This document shows positions 4,853 through 5,857 of a DNA stretch of 5,857 nt, piece by piece. Source of the DNA: Hyphomonadaceae bacterium (lineage in GTDB: Bacteria > Pseudomonadota > Alphaproteobacteria > Caulobacterales > Hyphomonadaceae); contig JAUYSA010000404.1 of assembly GCA_030696545.1 (NCBI GenBank), forward strand, positions 1 to 5,857. The letters are read 5' to 3'. Under the pieces are notes generated by a model, which was not told the DNA's origin, did no database searches, and saw only the letters and a program-made list of their open reading frames with translations. Position 1 is the stretch's first letter; each line of letters opens with the position of its first letter. The position numbers and the translations under genes were made by a program.

Positions 4853-4929
4853 GATCCCGTAGCTCAACTGGATAGAGCACCCGCCTTCTAAGCGGGTGGT
4901 TGCAGGTTCAAGTCCTGCCGGGATCGCCA
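4853..4929 (+). tRNA. tRNA-Arg(TCT)
   Basis: A complete 77-nt cloverleaf: acceptor GATCCCG with CGGGATC, D-stem GCTC/GAGC, anticodon stem CCCGC/GCGGG, T-stem GCAGG/CCTGC with TTCAAGT loop, discriminator G and encoded CCA at 4927-4929. The anticodon loop CTTCTAA places TCT at 4887-4889, reading AGA and AGG. A20 in the D-loop (AACTGGATA) fits arginine identity. No -35/-10 pair is evident in the 48 nt between the upstream palindrome and the tRNA. Confidence 0.97.
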
Positions 4930-4946
4930 GCGGTTTTGTGGATTTT

Positions 4947-4988
4947 CGGCTGAACCTTTTATAGGGTCTTTTACAGCAGGGTTCGCCG
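4947..4988. repeat. Imperfect inverted repeat after tRNA-Arg
   Basis: CGGCTGAACC (4947-4956) pairs with GGTTCGCCG (4980-4988) if one base is bulged. The loop holds two T-runs (4957-4960 and 4969-4973 approximately). It lies 17 nt past the tRNA and could contribute to ending its transcript, but no T-run follows the hairpin. The rest of 4930-5077 shows no gene I can support. Confidence 0.3.
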
Positions 4989-5077
4989 AACGTCCGCTAT
5001 GGGCCCCATTCCTGCCGTTTGTCATTCAAGCTTGGCGAGGCCGAAAATCCTGAGGCAGGTCAGTGACGGCGCGGTGG

Positions 5078-5107
5078 TTGACACGCTCGCACATTGGCGG
5101 CGCTATC
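5078..5107 (+). promoter_or_regulatory. Candidate promoter for the serine hydrolase
   Basis: TTGACA at 5078-5083 is a perfect -35 match, and GCTATC at 5102-5107 resembles the GCTANA-type -10 of alphaproteobacterial housekeeping promoters, 18 nt away. It lies just upstream of a strong ribosome binding site and start codon. The -10 match is only moderate. Confidence 0.4.
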
Positions 5108-5132
5108 TCGCGGAGGGCAGCAGGATTGCCCC

Positions 5133-5139
5133 GGGGAGG
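5133..5139 (+). promoter_or_regulatory. Strong ribosome binding site GGGGAGG deciding the hydrolase start
   Basis: GGGGAGG ends 5 nt before the ATG at 5145. An in-frame stop (TGA 5079-5081) and the absence of another ATG or GTG between it and 5145 fix the start at this ATG, apart from an unlikely TTG at 5094. Confidence 0.75.
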
Positions 5140-5144
5140 TTCCG

Positions 5145-5857
5145 ATGTTTACCCGGCGTGGCCTGTTGCTTGGCGCGGGCACAGCTGTGGCAGTCGCCCG
5201 CGTTGACGGCCTCGCGTGGGCGCAGGCCTACGGCATGGCCGACCTCGAATTCGACGTCGCCGCCACTCCGCGACACAGCTTCAAGCTCGGCTCGGTCAGC
5301 AAGGCCATCACCGCAACAGCCGCAGCACGGATGGCGGCACGCGGCGAACTCGATCTCGATGCGCCGATTTCGCGATGGCTTCCCGAACTGCCCGAGCACC
5401 ATCGGGCAACCACGCTGCGTCAGCTGCTGACGCATCGCGGCGGCGTGCGCCACTACAACGGGCGTGATCTGAACGCCGCCCAGCCTGGCGGCCTGCCCGA
5501 TGCGCGCACCTATGCGACGACCGCAACGATCCTTGCCCTGTTCATAAATGATCCACTCGTCGCCGAGCCTGGCTCCAAATCGATCTACTCCACCTATGGC
5601 TATACGCTCGCCTCCCTCGCGATGGAGGCGGCGGCAGGCCAGCCCTTCCTTGATCTTGTCGCGCGTGAAGTGTCCACGCCGTTCGCGCTGGGCAGCCTGC
5701 AGCCGGACGATCCCATCAGTCTCCGCGCCGGCCGCGTCAGCGGCTATGGGCCCGCGCGCGACTATTCACGCACTTATCCATTGGCAAAAGAGGGCTGGGT
5801 CAACGTCCGGCAAGTCAATCCGGCCTACAAATGGGCTGGCGGCGGTTTCGTCGCGAC
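5145..5857 (+). CDS. Serine beta-lactamase/LACTB-like hydrolase with Tat signal, 3' incomplete
   Basis: The frame is open for 237 codons to the right edge, so the C-terminus is missing. It is a penicillin-binding-protein-like serine hydrolase (class C beta-lactamase fold), acting on peptides or esters; resistance to beta-lactams should not be assumed. The catalytic SxxK is S50-V-S-K53 in FKLGSVSKAITA (46-57). LLTHRGG (94-100) and the second motif YSTYGYTLAS (148-157) follow; the Y-S-T form is like LACTB, as opposed to the Y-x-N of classical enzymes. WAGGGFVA near the window end is the usual stretch before the third motif, which lies outside. The N-terminus MFTRRGLLLGAG has twin arginines and a hydrophobic stretch, suggesting Tat export. 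Unusually, the catalytic serine comes at residue 50: the 25-50 residues normally between signal and domain seem to be missing, and the signal runs straight into VARVDGLAWAQAYGMADLEF. Confidence 0.88.
   Translation, partial: MFTRRGLLLGAGTAVAVARVDGLAWAQAYGMADLEFDVAATPRHSFKLGSVSKAITATAAARMAARGELDLDAPISRWLPELPEHHRATTLRQLLTHRGGVRHYNGRDLNAAQPGGLPDARTYATTATILALFINDPLVAEPGSKSIYSTYGYTLASLAMEAAAGQPFLDLVAREVSTPFALGSLQPDDPISLRAGRVSGYGPARDYSRTYPLAKEGWVNVRQVNPAYKWAGGGFVA

Noticed and set aside
4999..5430. 143-codon plus-strand frame before and across the serine hydrolase
   Set aside because: Its second half is out of frame with the hydrolase, whose motifs are unmistakable, and its first half resembles nothing and lacks a convincing ribosome binding site.

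Overview
The window looks like alphaproteobacterial chromosome. The best taxonomic marker is a 101-residue NDUFS4-type accessory subunit of respiratory complex I at 4448-4753, a family that among bacteria is known from alphaproteobacteria. The high G+C, the tRNA genes with encoded CCA ends and the palindrome-rich intergenic DNA fit this. I cannot place the family; Hyphomonadaceae or Sphingomonadales are guesses.

Layout: positions 1-803 hold no gene I can recognise. The first ~290 bases have several hairpins and an open frame running in from the left edge. The next ~450 bases are a dense mosaic of inverted repeats ending at the stop codon of the first gene. Positions 804-2286 (minus strand) are a compact operon read as arsR-type repressor, then SRPBCC/AHSA1-like protein, then glutathione S-transferase, each pair overlapping by 4 nt. 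A palindrome just upstream of the repressor is a plausible operator. A tRNA-Pro(TGG) gene follows on the plus strand at 2410-2486.

The remaining genes are all on the plus strand: a membrane acyltransferase of the OafA/YrhL type (2585-3679), a two-domain CbiX-like chelatase (3711-4400), the complex I subunit (4448-4753), a palindromic repeat, tRNA-Arg(TCT) (4853-4929), and a serine beta-lactamase/LACTB-like hydrolase with a twin-arginine signal (5145 to the right edge, incomplete).

How they work together: only the minus-strand trio forms a clear functional unit, a repressor controlling a ligand-binding-fold protein and a GST, suggesting a stress or small-molecule response. The plus-strand genes look like unrelated chromosomal genes next to each other; the acyltransferase and chelatase are 31 nt apart and may share a transcript. 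I see no CRISPR array, transposase, integrase, toxin-antitoxin pair or recognisable defence system. The most unusual part is the non-coding DNA at 1-805.
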